A DNA stretch of 64,000 nucleotides. Origin: Prevotella melaninogenica. Lineage in GTDB: Bacteria; Bacteroidota; Bacteroidia; Bacteroidales; Bacteroidaceae. Shown here one piece after another: positions 63,729 to 64,000 of this stretch. A model generated the notes under the pieces. That model was not told the origin of the DNA and did not search any database. It saw only the letters and a list, made by a program, of their open reading frames with translations. Both the position numbers and the translations under genes were made by a program. Every line of letters begins with the position of its first letter. Within the stretch, counting starts at the first letter, position 1. The stretch covers positions 1 through 64,000 of the forward strand of contig NZ_CP072349.1 of NCBI RefSeq assembly GCF_018127965.1, given 5' to 3'.

Positions 63729-63751
63729 CCCTAATGACTGATTGGGTTTAA
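63729..63751. repeat. Solo end of a family B element
   Basis: CTAATGACTGATTGGGTTTAA matches the terminal inverted repeat of the 41003-41204 element with a few changes. No partner end was seen nearby. Confidence 0.4.
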
Positions 63752-63767
63752 CGAAAGAACAGAATAA

Positions 63768-63808
63768 GAAAAGGTGCCTAATTGGAGTTCAATTAAGCAC
63801 CTTTTCTT
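63768..63808 (-). terminator. Hairpin built from the first family A module
   Basis: AAAAGGTGCCTAATTG / CAATTAAGCACCTTTT forms a stem of about 16 bp ending in TTTTC. It probably terminates the convergent gene at 63870 and shows the family A module used as a palindrome. Confidence 0.6.
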
Positions 63809-63869
63809 ATTCAGTTTGCCCTATAACGTCAGGTTATAAAACTCTAAAGAGTTATATTACCCAACTTTT

Positions 63870-64000
63870 CTACTTGCCCGTAGCCAACTCAACAGCCTTA
63901 TTGACAATGTCACTCTGAGTATTCCACACTCGGAAATACTCGTTCATATCCCAGATATCACGGGCTGTGAGCGCCTTTATCTGTAGTGCAATATTAGGAA
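63870..64000 (-). CDS. C-terminal end of a protein, possibly S41 processing protease
   Basis: Only the last 43 codons are inside the window: PNIALQIKALTARDIWDM.. to ..VNKAVELATGK then TAG. The phrase IKALTARDIWDMNEYFRVWNT resembles the C-terminal tail of Bacteroidales S41 (carboxy-terminal processing) proteases, whose genes are often near coaD. The match is from memory and short, so the family is tentative. Confidence 0.45.
   Translation of the reverse strand, partial: PNIALQIKALTARDIWDMNEYFRVWNTQSDIVNKAVELATGK

Overview
The window looks like chromosomal DNA of an oral-type Prevotella (Bacteroidota). The evidence is SusC/SusD and RagB-type proteins, BspA-like leucine-rich surface proteins, many Bacteroidota-only DUF families (DUF6377, DUF4252, DUF4294, DUF2851, DUF3332), an S46 dipeptidyl-peptidase, a type II glutaminyl cyclase, and promoters of the Bacteroidota type (TTTG, about 19-21 nt, TAnnTTTG) without clear Shine-Dalgarno sites. 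The genus is an inference. No rRNA, tRNA, CRISPR array or prophage was seen.

Layout. 1-5.0 kb (minus): a surface and glycan block with an LRR-GH66 dextranase-like protein (cut by the window edge), a small acidic protein and a BspA-like protein. 5-7.5 kb: an intergenic repeat and an intact ISL3-family insertion sequence with a perfect 8-bp target duplication. 7.5-13.6 kb: a GH97 alpha-glucosidase between two paralogous membrane-anchored DUF6377 regulators; the second is frameshifted, and its stop codon lies in the terminal repeat of a MITE-like element. 13.7-21.1 kb: lipoproteins, PNPase, and a DEAD-box RNA helicase behind a strongly foldable leader. 21.5-34.6 kb (mostly minus): DPP7-type peptidase, flippase, SpmA-SpmB fusion, an Lrp / C26-M19 fusion / glutaminyl cyclase operon, and three FKBP isomerases. 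34.8-40.8 kb: sirtuin, glutathione peroxidase, YitT protein, ruvB, acyltransferase, YfcE-like phosphoesterase. 41.4-48 kb: a SusC/SusD pair with a TPR protein and a lipoprotein. 48.6-56.2 kb: aspartase, porin, DUF4294 protein, and dapB-lepB-wbqC. 56.5-63.2 kb (plus): DUF2851 protein, thioesterase, dprA, an ECF sigma / anti-sigma cassette with three secreted DUF4252 proteins, coaD, ybeY. The right edge holds the 3' end of a minus-strand gene that resembles an S41 protease.

The most unusual content lies between the genes. At least five dispersed repeat families were read by eye: (A) a 300-370 bp element made of five related modules, six copies; (B) a 198-bp MITE-like element with 22-bp perfect terminal inverted repeats; (C) short GTGCGGAG hairpin arrays; (D) 9-bp GGCTAATAA arrays; (E) TTTTCATGAAAA palindrome clusters. 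The other candidates for something undescribed are the helicase leader RNA, the sigma/anti-sigma/triple DUF4252 cassette, and a nested hairpin between the GH97 gene and its regulator.
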